This document shows, piece by piece, positions 55,199 to 63,962 of a stretch of DNA of 64,000 nucleotides. This stretch comes from Actimicrobium sp047621345. GTDB lineage: Bacteria > Pseudomonadota > Gammaproteobacteria > Burkholderiales > Burkholderiaceae_D. Below the pieces are notes generated by a model that had not been told where the DNA came from, searched no databases, and saw nothing but the letters and a program-made list of their open reading frames with translations. Within the stretch, counting starts at the first letter, position 1; every line of letters starts with the position of its first letter. Both the position numbers and the translations under genes were made by a program. The stretch is from contig JBLHLW010000007.1 of assembly GCA_047621345.1 (NCBI GenBank), forward strand, positions 1 through 64,000, written 5' to 3'.

Positions 55199-55990
55199 AT
55201 GTCCACGCTGACCAGTACGCCCACCTCATCCACCGCACACTGGCTCAACAAAGTCCCGCAAGTGACGCTCGCTTTCTGGATCATCAAGATCCTGTCCACC
55301 ACAGTCGGCGAAACCGGTGCCGATTATCTGGCGGTTGATGCAGGTCTCGGCCATGGTGTCACACGCGTAATGATGGCTGTCCTGCTGGCGATGGCGCTGT
55401 TCAACCAGTTGCGTACGCGACGTCACACGCCGTGGGCTTATTGGCTCACCGTGGTTCTGGTGAGCATAGTCGGCACTCAGATTACCGACCTGCTCACCGA
55501 TGGGTTGGGCGTCAGCCTGACGGTCAGTACGTGTGCATTTTCCGTGCTGCTTGCGGTAATTTTTGCGACCTGGTTCTGGGTCGAACGCAGCTTGTCCGTG
55601 CACGACATCCAGATCCGCCGCCGGGAATTATTTTATTGGTCAGCCATCCTCTGCACGTTTGCCTTGGGCACGGCTGCAGGTGATTTGGCTACCGAAGCCG
55701 TTGGACTTGGTTTCGCTTGGGGCGCCGTGTCGTTCGGGACCGTCATCGCAATCACCTTTGCCGCATGGCGCCTCGGTGGCAATGCCGTACTCACCTTCTG
55801 GATTGGCTACATCCTGACACGGCCGTTCGGTGCCGCACTCGGCGACATGCTGACGCAGGCCAGGACCGATGGCGGGCTAGGGATGGGCACCATGTGGACC
55901 AGCGCCTTGTTCCTGAGCGTCATTGTGATGCTGGTCGCTCTCGCGCAGGTTGGCGCTGGCAGCAGCAGATGCGTGCGAGTTTCCGAATAA
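55199..55990 (+). CDS. DUF347/COG4705 membrane protein, first copy
   Basis: The 263-residue protein has about eight hydrophobic segments arranged as two similar halves. The start KVPQVTLAFWIIKILSTTVG and the mid-repeat FYWSAILCTFALGTAAGDL carry the paired GET and GT-x-x-GD boxes of the DUF347 family. Function is unknown. GGAG precedes the ATG. It is a paralogue of the next gene, which starts 47 bases after its stop. Confidence 0.8.
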   Translation: MSTLTSTPTSSTAHWLNKVPQVTLAFWIIKILSTTVGETGADYLAVDAGLGHGVTRVMMAVLLAMALFNQLRTRRHTPWAYWLTVVLVSIVGTQITDLLTDGLGVSLTVSTCAFSVLLAVIFATWFWVERSLSVHDIQIRRRELFYWSAILCTFALGTAAGDLATEAVGLGFAWGAVSFGTVIAITFAAWRLGGNAVLTFWIGYILTRPFGAALGDMLTQARTDGGLGMGTMWTSALFLSVIVMLVALAQVGAGSSRCVRVSE

Positions 55991-56037
55991 CACCGACCTC
56001 TTTCGAGCAACGCTTTGACCTGCGGACAGGAACCATC

Positions 56038-56796
56038 ATGAATGCGTCACTAGAAACATCCTTAGCCAAAGTGCCGGAAGTCACGCTCGTCTTCTGGATA
56101 ATCAAGATCGCCGCCACCACACTGGGCGAAACTGGCGGCGATGCCGTGTCGATGTCAATGAATCTTGGCTACCTCGTTGGGTCGATCATTTTCCTGGCAG
56201 TATTTCTGCTGGCAGTGTTTGCGCAAATCAAGGCCAAGACCTTTCAGCCCTTGCTGTACTGGACCACCATCATCGCCACCACCACCGTCGGTACGACACT
56301 CGCGGATTTTGCTGACCGCTCCCTTGGCATTGGTTACGCTGGTGGCTCGGCCTTGTTGACGAGCTTGTTGTTTGGCTCCTTACTTCTCTGGCACAGGACA
56401 CTTGGCTCGGTGTCGGTCAGCACGGTCAGTTCGCCGAAAGCCGAGCTGTTCTATTGGGTGACCATCATGTTTTCCCAAACGCTGGGAACGGCACTGGGTG
56501 ATTGGACCGCCAGTACCGCCGGATTGGGGTATGCCGGCGCTGCCATCGTGTTTGGCGCGTTGCTGGCGCTGGTCGTTGCGCTCTATTACTGGACCACGGT
56601 GTCGCGCACTCTGTTATTTTGGGCTGCGTTCATCCTGACGCGTCCTCTCGGTGCCGTAGTAGGGGATTTTCTGGACAAGCCGCTTAACGCTGGTGGTCTG
56701 GCACTGAGTCGTTATTCTGCATCGGCGGCTTTGTTCGCTTTTATCCTGATCAGCATTCTGCTTTTTAAGCAAAACGCTGCCAGAACGGCGCATTGA
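56038..56796 (+). CDS. DUF347/COG4705 membrane protein, second copy
   Basis: The 252-residue protein resembles its upstream neighbour: KVPEVTLVFWIIKIAATTLG at the start, FYWVTIMFSQTLGTALGDW in the middle, LFWAAFILTRPLGAVVGDFL near the end. The start MNASLETSL is chosen because AGGA lies ahead of it and the long open frame upstream overlaps the first copy. Tandem pairs of this family next to OmpR-type two-component genes recur in Burkholderiales. The response regulator starts 25 bases after its stop. Confidence 0.8.
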   Translation: MNASLETSLAKVPEVTLVFWIIKIAATTLGETGGDAVSMSMNLGYLVGSIIFLAVFLLAVFAQIKAKTFQPLLYWTTIIATTTVGTTLADFADRSLGIGYAGGSALLTSLLFGSLLLWHRTLGSVSVSTVSSPKAELFYWVTIMFSQTLGTALGDWTASTAGLGYAGAAIVFGALLALVVALYYWTTVSRTLLFWAAFILTRPLGAVVGDFLDKPLNAGGLALSRYSASAALFAFILISILLFKQNAARTAH

Positions 56797-56821
56797 TTGA
56801 ACGTTATTTGCGGGAGTCGAA

Positions 56822-57487
56822 ATGCGCGTATTGCTGGTCGAAGACGACATCATGATCGGGGAAGCCATTCAGGGAGCGCTGAAAGACGCTTCGTACGCGG
56901 CTGACTGGGTCAAGAATGGCCAAACTGCCCTCACGACACTGGCCTGCCAGCGCTACGATCTGGTGCTGCTCGATCTTGGTCTTCCCGGCAAGGATGGTCT
57001 GGAAGTGCTGACCAGCATTCGGGCCAGCGGCAATCCGGTTCCACTTCTCGTCATCACCGCCCGCGACGGCCTTGATGATCGCGTGCGTGGTCTGGATGGC
57101 GGTGCCGATGATTACCTGCTCAAACCCTTCGAGATCGCCGAACTGCTGGCCCGCATGCGTGCGGTGCTCAGACGCAAGGGAGGCAGCGCAGCACCGGTGC
57201 TCGGCAATGGTATCGTGTCGCTCGATCCGGCAACCCGGGGCGCCACCGTCAATGACGGTGAGTCGGTGCAACTGTCCAACCGGGAGTTCGGCTTGCTGCA
57301 AGCCTTGCTGACACGCCCCGGCGCAATCCTCTCCCGGCGTGATCTGGAAGATCGGCTTTACGGCTGGGGCGAAGAGGTCGAAAGCAACGCCGTCGAATTC
57401 CTGATCCACGCGTTGCGGCGCAAACTAGGTAGTGACGTCATTAAAAATGTCAGGGGAGTCGGATGGATGGTTTCAAAAAACGTCTGA
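56822..57487 (+). CDS. OmpR/PmrA-type response regulator
   Basis: The 221-residue regulator has a receiver domain with the acidic pair in LLVEDDIMIGE, phosphorylation site Asp51 (LVLLDLGLPGKDG) and Lys in DDYLLKPFE, followed by an OmpR winged helix (LSNREFGLLQALLTRPGAIL, SNAVEFLIHALRRKLGSDVI). Sequence style resembles QseB/PmrA. It overlaps the kinase gene by 25 bases, so the two are translated together. Probable targets are the membrane genes just upstream. Confidence 0.94.
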   Translation: MRVLLVEDDIMIGEAIQGALKDASYAADWVKNGQTALTTLACQRYDLVLLDLGLPGKDGLEVLTSIRASGNPVPLLVITARDGLDDRVRGLDGGADDYLLKPFEIAELLARMRAVLRRKGGSAAPVLGNGIVSLDPATRGATVNDGESVQLSNREFGLLQALLTRPGAILSRRDLEDRLYGWGEEVESNAVEFLIHALRRKLGSDVIKNVRGVGWMVSKNV

Positions 57488-58839
57488 ACGAATCGGTTCA
57501 GTTCAAGCTGTCTTTTTCGTTGTCGCTGGTGATCCTGGTCATTGCGATACTGGCGGGATCATTTTCCTTCGTGTCGGCATTTGACGAAGCGCACGAGTTG
57601 CAGGATGACATGCTGCGCCAGGTCGCGGCACTCTTCGATCGGCAACATCTCCCGCTGGCCCATCTCGGGGATGATGGCCGTGCCAAGGACAGCGATGAGG
57701 AGTCCCGTGTCGTTGTTCAATATCTTGACGATGGCAGCAAGGCTGCCGCTACAGGAGACATTGGTGCACCGTTACCCTTGCCGACAACGCTCTCCGACGG
57801 CTTGCATACGCTTGACATCAGCGGTGAGTCGTTCCGTGTGCTGGTCAAAACGACGTCTAATAACGAACGGATCGCTGTCGCGCAGGAAACGGGTGTTCGC
57901 AACGAGATTGCACGCGCCAGTGCCTTGCGTACCCTGATGCCGCTGCTGATTCTGGTGCCCATCCTGCTGCTGATTGTGGCTGACCTGGTGCGCAAGCTGT
58001 TTCTGCCGATCGCTGCGTTGTCGGCAGAAATTGACCGGCGCACCGAGCAGGAATTGCATCCCGTCGAAGACAGTCACCTTCCCGCAGAAGTGCGTCCGTT
58101 CGTGGTGGCGATCAACCGCCTGCTCGTACGCGTCGAGCAATCGATGGAAGCACAGCGTCGGTTTGTCGCGGATGCCGCCCATGAGCTACGCTCTCCGTTG
58201 ACCGCGTTGTCACTGCAGGCAGAACGACTGGCCAGAGCGGAGATGTCCGAGCAGGCACATGAACGCCTGGTTATGCTGCGTCTAGGCATAGAGCGCGGCC
58301 GCAACCTGCTGGATCAACTCCTTACCTTGGCCAAGGCACAGACTGTTTCCACTGCACCCGAAGCGCCGGTGTCGGTGCAACACGTCTACCGCCGTGTGCT
58401 GGAAGATATCCTTCCATTGGCAGAAGCCAAGCACATCGATATCGGTGTCGACGGCGAGCAAGACGCCGCAGTTTGGGTCAGCGAGTCAGATCTGATTGCC
58501 GTGATCAAAAATTTAGTCGATAACGCCATTCGCTACACGCAAGATGGCGGGACAGTCGATCTTTCAGTCACCATTAAAGACGGCCATGCCATCTTGCGAA
58601 TTCAGGATTCGGGGCCAGGCATTCAAGTCGCCGAGCGACAGCGGGTATTTGACCCGTTCTATCGCACACTGGGGAGTGATCAAGTCGGATCAGGTTTGGG
58701 TCTTGCTATCGTCAAGGCAATTACTGACCGGATTGGCGCGAAGATTCAGTTAGCGTTCGCAGACGAAGTAAGGCTTTCAGGCTTGCGTGTCTGCGTGGTC
58801 GTTTCGCTGGCTAACCCGGCTCATTGCGCTCCTGAATGA
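57463..58839 (+). CDS. Sensor histidine kinase (QseC/PmrB-like)
   Basis: This 458-residue kinase has membrane spans at about residues 17-40 and 158-175, flanking a periplasmic sensor of about 115 residues. A HAMP-like stretch, the H-box with His240 (DAAHELRSPLTALS), the N-box (IKNLVDNAIRYTQ) and the G boxes (DSGPGI, GSGLGLAIVKAI) follow. It partners the regulator encoded in the overlapping gene. The stimulus is unknown; relatives sense metals, low pH or polycations. Confidence 0.94.
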   Translation: MDGFKKRLNESVQFKLSFSLSLVILVIAILAGSFSFVSAFDEAHELQDDMLRQVAALFDRQHLPLAHLGDDGRAKDSDEESRVVVQYLDDGSKAAATGDIGAPLPLPTTLSDGLHTLDISGESFRVLVKTTSNNERIAVAQETGVRNEIARASALRTLMPLLILVPILLLIVADLVRKLFLPIAALSAEIDRRTEQELHPVEDSHLPAEVRPFVVAINRLLVRVEQSMEAQRRFVADAAHELRSPLTALSLQAERLARAEMSEQAHERLVMLRLGIERGRNLLDQLLTLAKAQTVSTAPEAPVSVQHVYRRVLEDILPLAEAKHIDIGVDGEQDAAVWVSESDLIAVIKNLVDNAIRYTQDGGTVDLSVTIKDGHAILRIQDSGPGIQVAERQRVFDPFYRTLGSDQVGSGLGLAIVKAITDRIGAKIQLAFADEVRLSGLRVCVVVSLANPAHCAPE

Positions 58840-58949
58840 ACAAGAAGTTTTCCGCTATTACCGCAAGACACCCAATGAATTTGATCTGGTCGTGATCAGA
58901 GAAACGTGAACAACGAAAAATGAATGCGCCGATAAAGAAAGGGAAACCT

Positions 58950-59384
58950 ATGACGACAACAACTGGCTGGTTTTACTGGGCAATTCTGTCTGCGATCTTT
59001 GCAGCACTGACCGCCATTTTTGCCAAGATCGGGATTCAGGGCGTCGATTCCGATCTCGCCACCTTGATCCGGACGGCAATCATCATTGTGGTCCTGTCGG
59101 TATTCGTCGCGGCCACGGGCAAGTGGTCCGATCCCTTCGCACTATCCCCGAGAACGTGGTTGTTTCTAACGTTATCCGGATTGGCGACCGGCGCATCATG
59201 GGTCTGTTATTTCAGGGCGCTCAAGCTTGGAGAGGCCTCGAAAGTTGCACCAGTCGATAAGCTCAGTCTCGTCCTGGTTGCGGTATTTGCCTTCGCGTTT
59301 CTTGGCGAGCGACCATTGCTACGAGAGTGGTCAGGTATCACCATGGTCGCTGGGGGTGTGCTCTTGCTGGCTTTTAAGCGCTGA
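58950..59384 (+). CDS. EamA/DMT-type small transporter protein
   Basis: The 144-residue protein is a single EamA half-unit with four or five membrane spans: WAILSAIFAALTAIFAKIGI, LIRTAIIIVVLSVFVAATGK, LFLTLSGLATGASWVCYFRA, and the terminal WSGITMVAGGVLLLAFKR. Such half-size proteins act as dimers in the drug/metabolite superfamily. GGG seven bases ahead supports the ATG at 58950 over one ten codons upstream. A decayed relative lies at 53816. An IS3 remnant begins 12 bases after the stop. Confidence 0.85.
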   Translation: MTTTTGWFYWAILSAIFAALTAIFAKIGIQGVDSDLATLIRTAIIIVVLSVFVAATGKWSDPFALSPRTWLFLTLSGLATGASWVCYFRALKLGEASKVAPVDKLSLVLVAVFAFAFLGERPLLREWSGITMVAGGVLLLAFKR

Positions 59385-59396
59385 AGCGTCAGATGG

Positions 59397-59856
59397 GTAG
59401 TGGTCTAATTTGTGCAGACACTTCGGTAGGTGGGGAACTCCACCACCGGAGGAAAAATCAATGACAAAGCAACGCCGACAATTCGACATCAGCCTGAAGC
59501 TGGAAGTCGTTCGACTGATCAAGGAACAAGGACTGACAACCACTCAGGTCAGTCAGAGCGTGGATATTGGCGAGACCGCGATTCGTCGCTGGATCAAGCA
59601 ATACGACGCCGAGCAAAGCAGCCAGCGCGGCATCGGGAATCCGTTGACGGCAGACCAGCAGCGCATCCGCCAACTGGAGCACGAAAACCGTCAATTTCGA
59701 GGCGACGTCGATATTTAAAAAAAGGCGTCGGCCTTCTTTGCCCGAGAACTGAAATGCGCTACGCGCTGATTACACAACGGCAAAAGTAGGCCATCCCCGT
59801 TCAGTAAAGTTGCCTAGTTTTGTCGGTTCGCCGTGCCGGTTATTAAAGCGCGTAGC
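59397..59856 (+). pseudogene. Decayed second copy of the IS3 element
   Basis: The left end GTAGTGGTCTAATTTGTGCA and orfA match the intact element at 37040, starting MTKQRRQFDISLKLEVVRL at 59461. A base change (GATATTTAA for GATATTTTA) puts a stop in orfA at 59716-59718. The orfB start follows with several stops (for example after TQRQK), and similarity ends near 59856 within the part encoding SRAGYYSAQ. The right end is absent. Confidence 0.88.
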
Positions 59857-59888
59857 CTCGCCTACGCCATAGCTTCGACAAATACCCT

Positions 59889-60704
59889 TCAGCTGCGCAA
59901 CGCCACCATCTCCGAGATGCGCCGTGCGGCTTCCTGCAATGGCTCCAGAAAAACCTTGACCATCTGCTTGGCGGATTGTCTTTGCGCGCTGCCGCTGATA
60001 TTGATGGCGGCGATGATTGTTCCCTGTCGATTGCGTATTGGTGCCGATAGTGAAATTAATCCCCCCTCGAGTTCCTGGTCGACCACGGCCCAGCCTTGCT
60101 TGCGCACCAAGGCGATAGCCTTGCGCAAGTCGGCGCGATCGGTGAGTGTGCGCGGCGTATGCGCTTGCAGCTCAGACGCAACCAGTAGTGCATCCAATTC
60201 GCTTTCATTCAGGCCGGAAAGAAGTACGCGTCCCATCGAGGTGCAATAAGCGGGCAGGCGGCTGCCGACGGACAGGTTGACCGCCATGATTTTGCGCGTC
60301 GGTACCCGCAACACATAGACGATCTCGGTGCGGTCGAGTACTGCGGCGGAACTGCTTTCATGAATCTGCGCGACCAGGTCTTCCATTACCGGTTCGGCCA
60401 CATTCCAGATCGGAAGCGACGTCAGATAGGAAAAACCGAGGCCAAGAATTTTGGGCGTCAGGCGAAACAGCCGTCCTTCAGCTTCGACATAGCCCAATGA
60501 TTGCAAGGTGAGCAGGATGCGGCGTGCGCCGGCGCGCGACAGTTCCGTAACGGCCGCCACTTCACTGAGCGTTTGTGCCGGACGAGCCGCGCCGAAAGAG
60601 CGGATGACGGCCAGTCCGCGAGCAAAAGAATGCACGTACGAGTCGCTGGCCCGCTCTGTTGGCAGGTCTTTGGGTTGATCTTCATCGGCAGAAGTGATGC
60701 GCAT
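59889..60704 (-). CDS. IclR-family regulator of the beta-ketoadipate pathway (PcaR/PcaU-like)
   Basis: The 271-residue protein (from the ATG at 60704) has the IclR winged helix (FARGLAVIRSFGAARPAQTL, AAVTELSRAGARRILLTLQS) and effector domain (CTSMGRVLLSGLNESELDAL, GLISLSAPIRNRQGTIIAAI). Its sequence style and its divergent position opposite pcaIJ point to PcaR or a related pca regulator, normally activated by beta-ketoadipate. An open frame extends to an ATG at 60773; neither start has a clear Shine-Dalgarno. Confidence 0.85.
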   Translation of the reverse strand: MRITSADEDQPKDLPTERASDSYVHSFARGLAVIRSFGAARPAQTLSEVAAVTELSRAGARRILLTLQSLGYVEAEGRLFRLTPKILGLGFSYLTSLPIWNVAEPVMEDLVAQIHESSSAAVLDRTEIVYVLRVPTRKIMAVNLSVGSRLPAYCTSMGRVLLSGLNESELDALLVASELQAHTPRTLTDRADLRKAIALVRKQGWAVVDQELEGGLISLSAPIRNRQGTIIAAINISGSAQRQSAKQMVKVFLEPLQEAARRISEMVALRS

Positions 60705-60966
60705 GAGCGGCTCGTGTTGAATGGTCAAAAAATATGCGAAAAACCTGCCGAAAAAATCATGGCGCGCTGACATGGATTGCGCGCTGGTTGGGGCGGATTA
60801 TACCAACTCATCCATCGTTTCCTGATCGCCATACACCGGCTGTCAAGGGTGTGCTGCTGTGTCCTGCATGCTCAAATTTTCTGCACGGGGCATGAAATTA
60901 TGCTGCGCTGCTGCATAAATATCGCATTGACTTTGCATTTTTTCACGCCTAGTATCACCTCAAATT

Positions 60967-61000
60967 GTTCGCGAATAGAACTAATGTTCGCAGAACGAAC
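60967..61000. promoter_or_regulatory. Paired IclR-type operators upstream of pcaI
   Basis: GTTCGCGAATAGAAC (60967) and GTTCGCAGAACGAAC (60986) are 15-base near-palindromes 19 bp apart, with GAAC-TAAT-GTTC bridging them. They resemble the GTTCG-type sites bound by PcaR/PobR relatives. They lie 73 bases before pcaI and 260 bases before the divergent regulator. The rest of 60705-61072 holds no gene. Confidence 0.55.
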
Positions 61001-61072
61001 AAGTTTAAACAAGCCAAAAGCAAAAAACAACACGTTTTCTGCCGTGGATCACCCCTTCCAGGGAACGCATCG

Positions 61073-61762
61073 ATGATTGATAAAGAAATAGCTTCGTTAG
61101 CCGCAGCGGTCGCCGACATCCACCAGGGCGCCACCATCATGATCGGTGGCTTCGGTAATGCGGGCATGCCGTCGGCACTGATCGATGCGCTCATTGATCA
61201 GGGGGCAAGCGACCTGACCATCATCAACAACAACGCCGGCAATGGCGAGACCGGCTTGGCCGCATTGCTGAAAACCGGGCGCGTGCGCAAGATCATTTGC
61301 TCATTTCCGCGTCAGGTCGACTCGCACATATTTGATGCGCTTTATCGTGCCGGCAAGATCGAGCTGGAGCTGGTCCCGCAAGGCAATCTGGCTGAACGCA
61401 TCCGTGCCGCCGGTACCGGGATAGGGGGATTCTTCACGCCGACCGGCTACGGCACGCAGCTCGCGGAAGGCAAGGAAACGCGGGAAATCGATGGTCGCCA
61501 CTATGTATTCGAGCTGCCACTGCATGCCGATTTTGCCTTGATCAAGGCGCTCGCTGCCGACCGCTGGGGCAATCTGGTGTATCGCAAAACTGCGCGCAAT
61601 TTCGGTCCGATCATGGCGGCAGCAGCAAAAACGTCCATCGTGCAAGTCGACAAGATCGTGCCGCTAGGCCAACTCGATCCGGAAGTAATTATCACCCCCG
61701 GCATTTTCGTTCAGCGCATCGTCGTCGCCAGCAGCGCCGGCGCAATCAAGGAGCCAGCGTAA
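61073..61762 (+). CDS. pcaI: 3-oxoadipate CoA-transferase subunit A
   Basis: The 229-residue alpha subunit transfers CoA from succinyl-CoA to beta-ketoadipate in aromatic degradation. It shows GATIMIGGFGNAGMPSALID, the glycine-rich family I CoA-transferase start, and RKTARNFGPIMAAAAK. The ATG at 61073 is chosen because AGGGA lies nine bases upstream and the alignment begins there; a longer frame adds 36 unrelated residues. The stop overlaps pcaJ in TAATG. An acetoacetate CoA-transferase (ScoA) role cannot be excluded, but the pcaF remnant supports pca. Confidence 0.9.
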   Translation: MIDKEIASLAAAVADIHQGATIMIGGFGNAGMPSALIDALIDQGASDLTIINNNAGNGETGLAALLKTGRVRKIICSFPRQVDSHIFDALYRAGKIELELVPQGNLAERIRAAGTGIGGFFTPTGYGTQLAEGKETREIDGRHYVFELPLHADFALIKALAADRWGNLVYRKTARNFGPIMAAAAKTSIVQVDKIVPLGQLDPEVIITPGIFVQRIVVASSAGAIKEPA

Positions 61763-62460
61763 TGCCGGATATTGAGAAAATTGGGGCGCAGATAACAAAG
61801 CGCTTGAGCCGAATTGAAATGGCGCAACGCGTCGCGCATGACTTGCCGGATGGCGCCTACGTCAATCTGGGCATTGGCGTGCCGACCATGGTGGCCAACC
61901 ATATTGGCAGCGAGCGCGAAATTATTTTGCATAGCGAGAACGGCGTGATCGGCATGGGCCCGGCGCCGGCCGAGACGGATCAAGATGAAGATCTGATCAA
62001 TGCCGGCAAACAGTTCGTCACGCTTTTGCCGGGCGGCGCCTATTTTCACCATGCGGATTCGTTTGCGATGATGCGCGGCGGCCACCTCGATTATTGCGTG
62101 CTGGGTGCGTTCCAGGTGTCGGTGCAGGGCGATTTGTCCAACTGGCATACCGGTGCAGCGGATGCCATTCCGGCAGTAGGCGGCGCAATGGATCTGGCGA
62201 TAGGCGCGAAACAGGTCTACGTGATGATGGAGCACTTGACCAAGCAGGGGGAGAGCAAGATCGTGCAGACTTGCAGCTATCCCGTAACTGCCAAGAGGTG
62301 CGTGAACCGCATCTATACCGACCTGGCGATGATCGACGTTACCGACGCAGGGCTGGTGGTGCGCGAAATATATTCCGACATCGATTTTGATGCCCTAGAA
62401 AAATTGACCGGCGTGACGTTGATTAATGGCTGCAACGAACAAGAAATACAGAATGCATGA
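61762..62460 (+). CDS. pcaJ: 3-oxoadipate CoA-transferase subunit B
   Basis: The 232-residue beta subunit carries the catalytic Glu59 in the SENG motif (LHSENGVIGMGPAP), preceded by YVNLGIGVPTMVANHI. The C-terminal LTKQGESKIVQTCSYPVTAK and YTDLAMIDVTDAGL are standard. It is coupled to pcaI by a one-base stop/start overlap. The pcaF remnant begins inside its last codons. Confidence 0.92.
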   Translation: MPDIEKIGAQITKRLSRIEMAQRVAHDLPDGAYVNLGIGVPTMVANHIGSEREIILHSENGVIGMGPAPAETDQDEDLINAGKQFVTLLPGGAYFHHADSFAMMRGGHLDYCVLGAFQVSVQGDLSNWHTGAADAIPAVGGAMDLAIGAKQVYVMMEHLTKQGESKIVQTCSYPVTAKRCVNRIYTDLAMIDVTDAGLVVREIYSDIDFDALEKLTGVTLINGCNEQEIQNA

Positions 62461-62607
62461 CGTATTCATCTGCGACGCAATTCGTACGCCGATCGGTCGC
62501 TACGGTGGCGCATTGGCCGCTGTGCGTACCGATGATTTGGGCGCGCTGCCGATCCGCGCACTGATGGCTCGCAACAAGGCATCGCACTCGCCATGAAAAG
62601 GGTTTGA
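62453..62607 (+). pseudogene. pcaF: pcaF (beta-ketoadipyl-CoA thiolase) reduced to its two ends
   Basis: The first 40 codons read MHDVFICDAIRTPIGRYGGA and LAAVRTDDLGALPIRALMAR, the PcaF N-terminus. They join directly, with a frameshift, to QGIALAMKRV and a stop, the PcaF C-terminus (GQGIAL-ERV). About 1.1 kb of the usual gene, including the active-site Cys and His boxes, is missing. The order pcaI-pcaJ-pcaF is the normal one, so this is a single internal deletion. Confidence 0.85.
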
Positions 62608-62717
62608 ACACGCAGCATAGTAGGCAATACCGCAGCCCCCGCATTGCATCGAGATAGTCCGCTTTGCAGTCGATTATTAACCAGCATTAAAAATTTATAA
62701 AAAATTTCGGAGACAAG

Positions 62718-63962
62718 ATGAATACCAAAATCAGATACAAATACCGTCGTTCGCTCGCTGTCGTGATGGCCTCGTTGCTACTGACGGGCACCCATGCCGG
62801 CGCCCAGGAAAAGCTTGGCATTTCCGATGACGTGGTTAAGGTAGGGCTGTTGCTGGATCTGTCAGGCGTCTACGCCGATATCGCAGGAAAGGGCACAGCG
62901 ACTGCGGTGCAGATGGCGATCGATGATTTCGGCGGAAAGGTGTTGGGCAAGAAAATCGAATTAGTATTTGCCGACCATAACAACAAGGCCGATATCGCCG
63001 CCTCCAAAGCGCGCGAATGGTTTGATACCGCCAGAGTCGATGCACTGCTTGATGTCGCCGGTTCGGCTACTGCGCTGTCGGTGCTGGAAGTGGCCAAACA
63101 GAAAAACAAGATCGTCATTTTTAACGGTCCGGGCACGCAACGCATTACCAACGACTTGTGCACGCCGATTTCGGTGCATTACGTCTACGACACCTATTCA
63201 CTGGCCAATGTGACAGCCAAGGCCATGGTGAAAAATGGTGGCGATACCTGGTACTTCCTGTCTGCTGACTGGGCCTTCGGTGCGGCGTTGCAACAGAATG
63301 CCTCCGAAGTGGTCAAGGAGGCCGGCGGCAAGGTCCTCGGTGCTTCCAAGCATCCCAGCAATGCACCGGATTTCTCTTCCTACCTGTTGCAAGCCCAAGC
63401 CAGCGGCGCAAAAGTGATCGGCTTGGCAAATTCCGGCGCCGACACGGTCAACGCGATCAAGGGTGCGCAAGAATTCGGCTTGATGCGCTCGGGTAAACAG
63501 AAGCTGGCCGGCCTGCTGATGTTCATCAATGACATCCACGCGCTCGGTTTGCAAAACGCCCAGGGCCTGTTGTTGTCGGAAGCCTTCTATTGGGATATGA
63601 ACAAAGAGACTCGCGCCTGGTCGCGTCGCTATTTTGAAAAAACCAAAGGCATGCCAAACATGATCCAAGCCGGCGCCTACTCGTCGACGATGCATTATCT
63701 TCAGGCGATCCAGGCAAGCGGCACCGATGACACCGCGACGGTGATGGCGAAAATGAAGGCCACGCCGATCAACGACTTCTTTGCAAAGAATGGCAGGATC
63801 CGCGACGACGGCCGCATGGTGCATGACATGTACTTGTTCGAAGTCAAAAAGCCATCCGAGTCGAAAACGCCTTGGGATTACTACAATCTGGTGGGCACGG
63901 TGCCTGCCGACGAGGCGTTCATGCCGTTGCCGAAATCGGATTGCTCACTGGTCAAGAAATAG
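62718..63962 (+). CDS. ABC transporter substrate-binding protein (branched-chain amino-acid/aromatic type)
   Basis: The 414-residue periplasmic protein has a signal peptide (VVMASLLLTGTHAGAQ) and a type I solute-binding fold: VKVGLLLDLSGVYADIAGKG, VFADHNNKADIAASKAREW, FLSADWAFGAALQQNASEVV. This LivK/HAAT class often serves aromatic acids in Burkholderiales, which fits the pca genes next door. GGAGACAAG precedes the ATG. No permease or ATPase lies in the window; they may follow beyond the right edge. Confidence 0.92.
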   Translation: MNTKIRYKYRRSLAVVMASLLLTGTHAGAQEKLGISDDVVKVGLLLDLSGVYADIAGKGTATAVQMAIDDFGGKVLGKKIELVFADHNNKADIAASKAREWFDTARVDALLDVAGSATALSVLEVAKQKNKIVIFNGPGTQRITNDLCTPISVHYVYDTYSLANVTAKAMVKNGGDTWYFLSADWAFGAALQQNASEVVKEAGGKVLGASKHPSNAPDFSSYLLQAQASGAKVIGLANSGADTVNAIKGAQEFGLMRSGKQKLAGLLMFINDIHALGLQNAQGLLLSEAFYWDMNKETRAWSRRYFEKTKGMPNMIQAGAYSSTMHYLQAIQASGTDDTATVMAKMKATPINDFFAKNGRIRDDGRMVHDMYLFEVKKPSESKTPWDYYNLVGTVPADEAFMPLPKSDCSLVKK

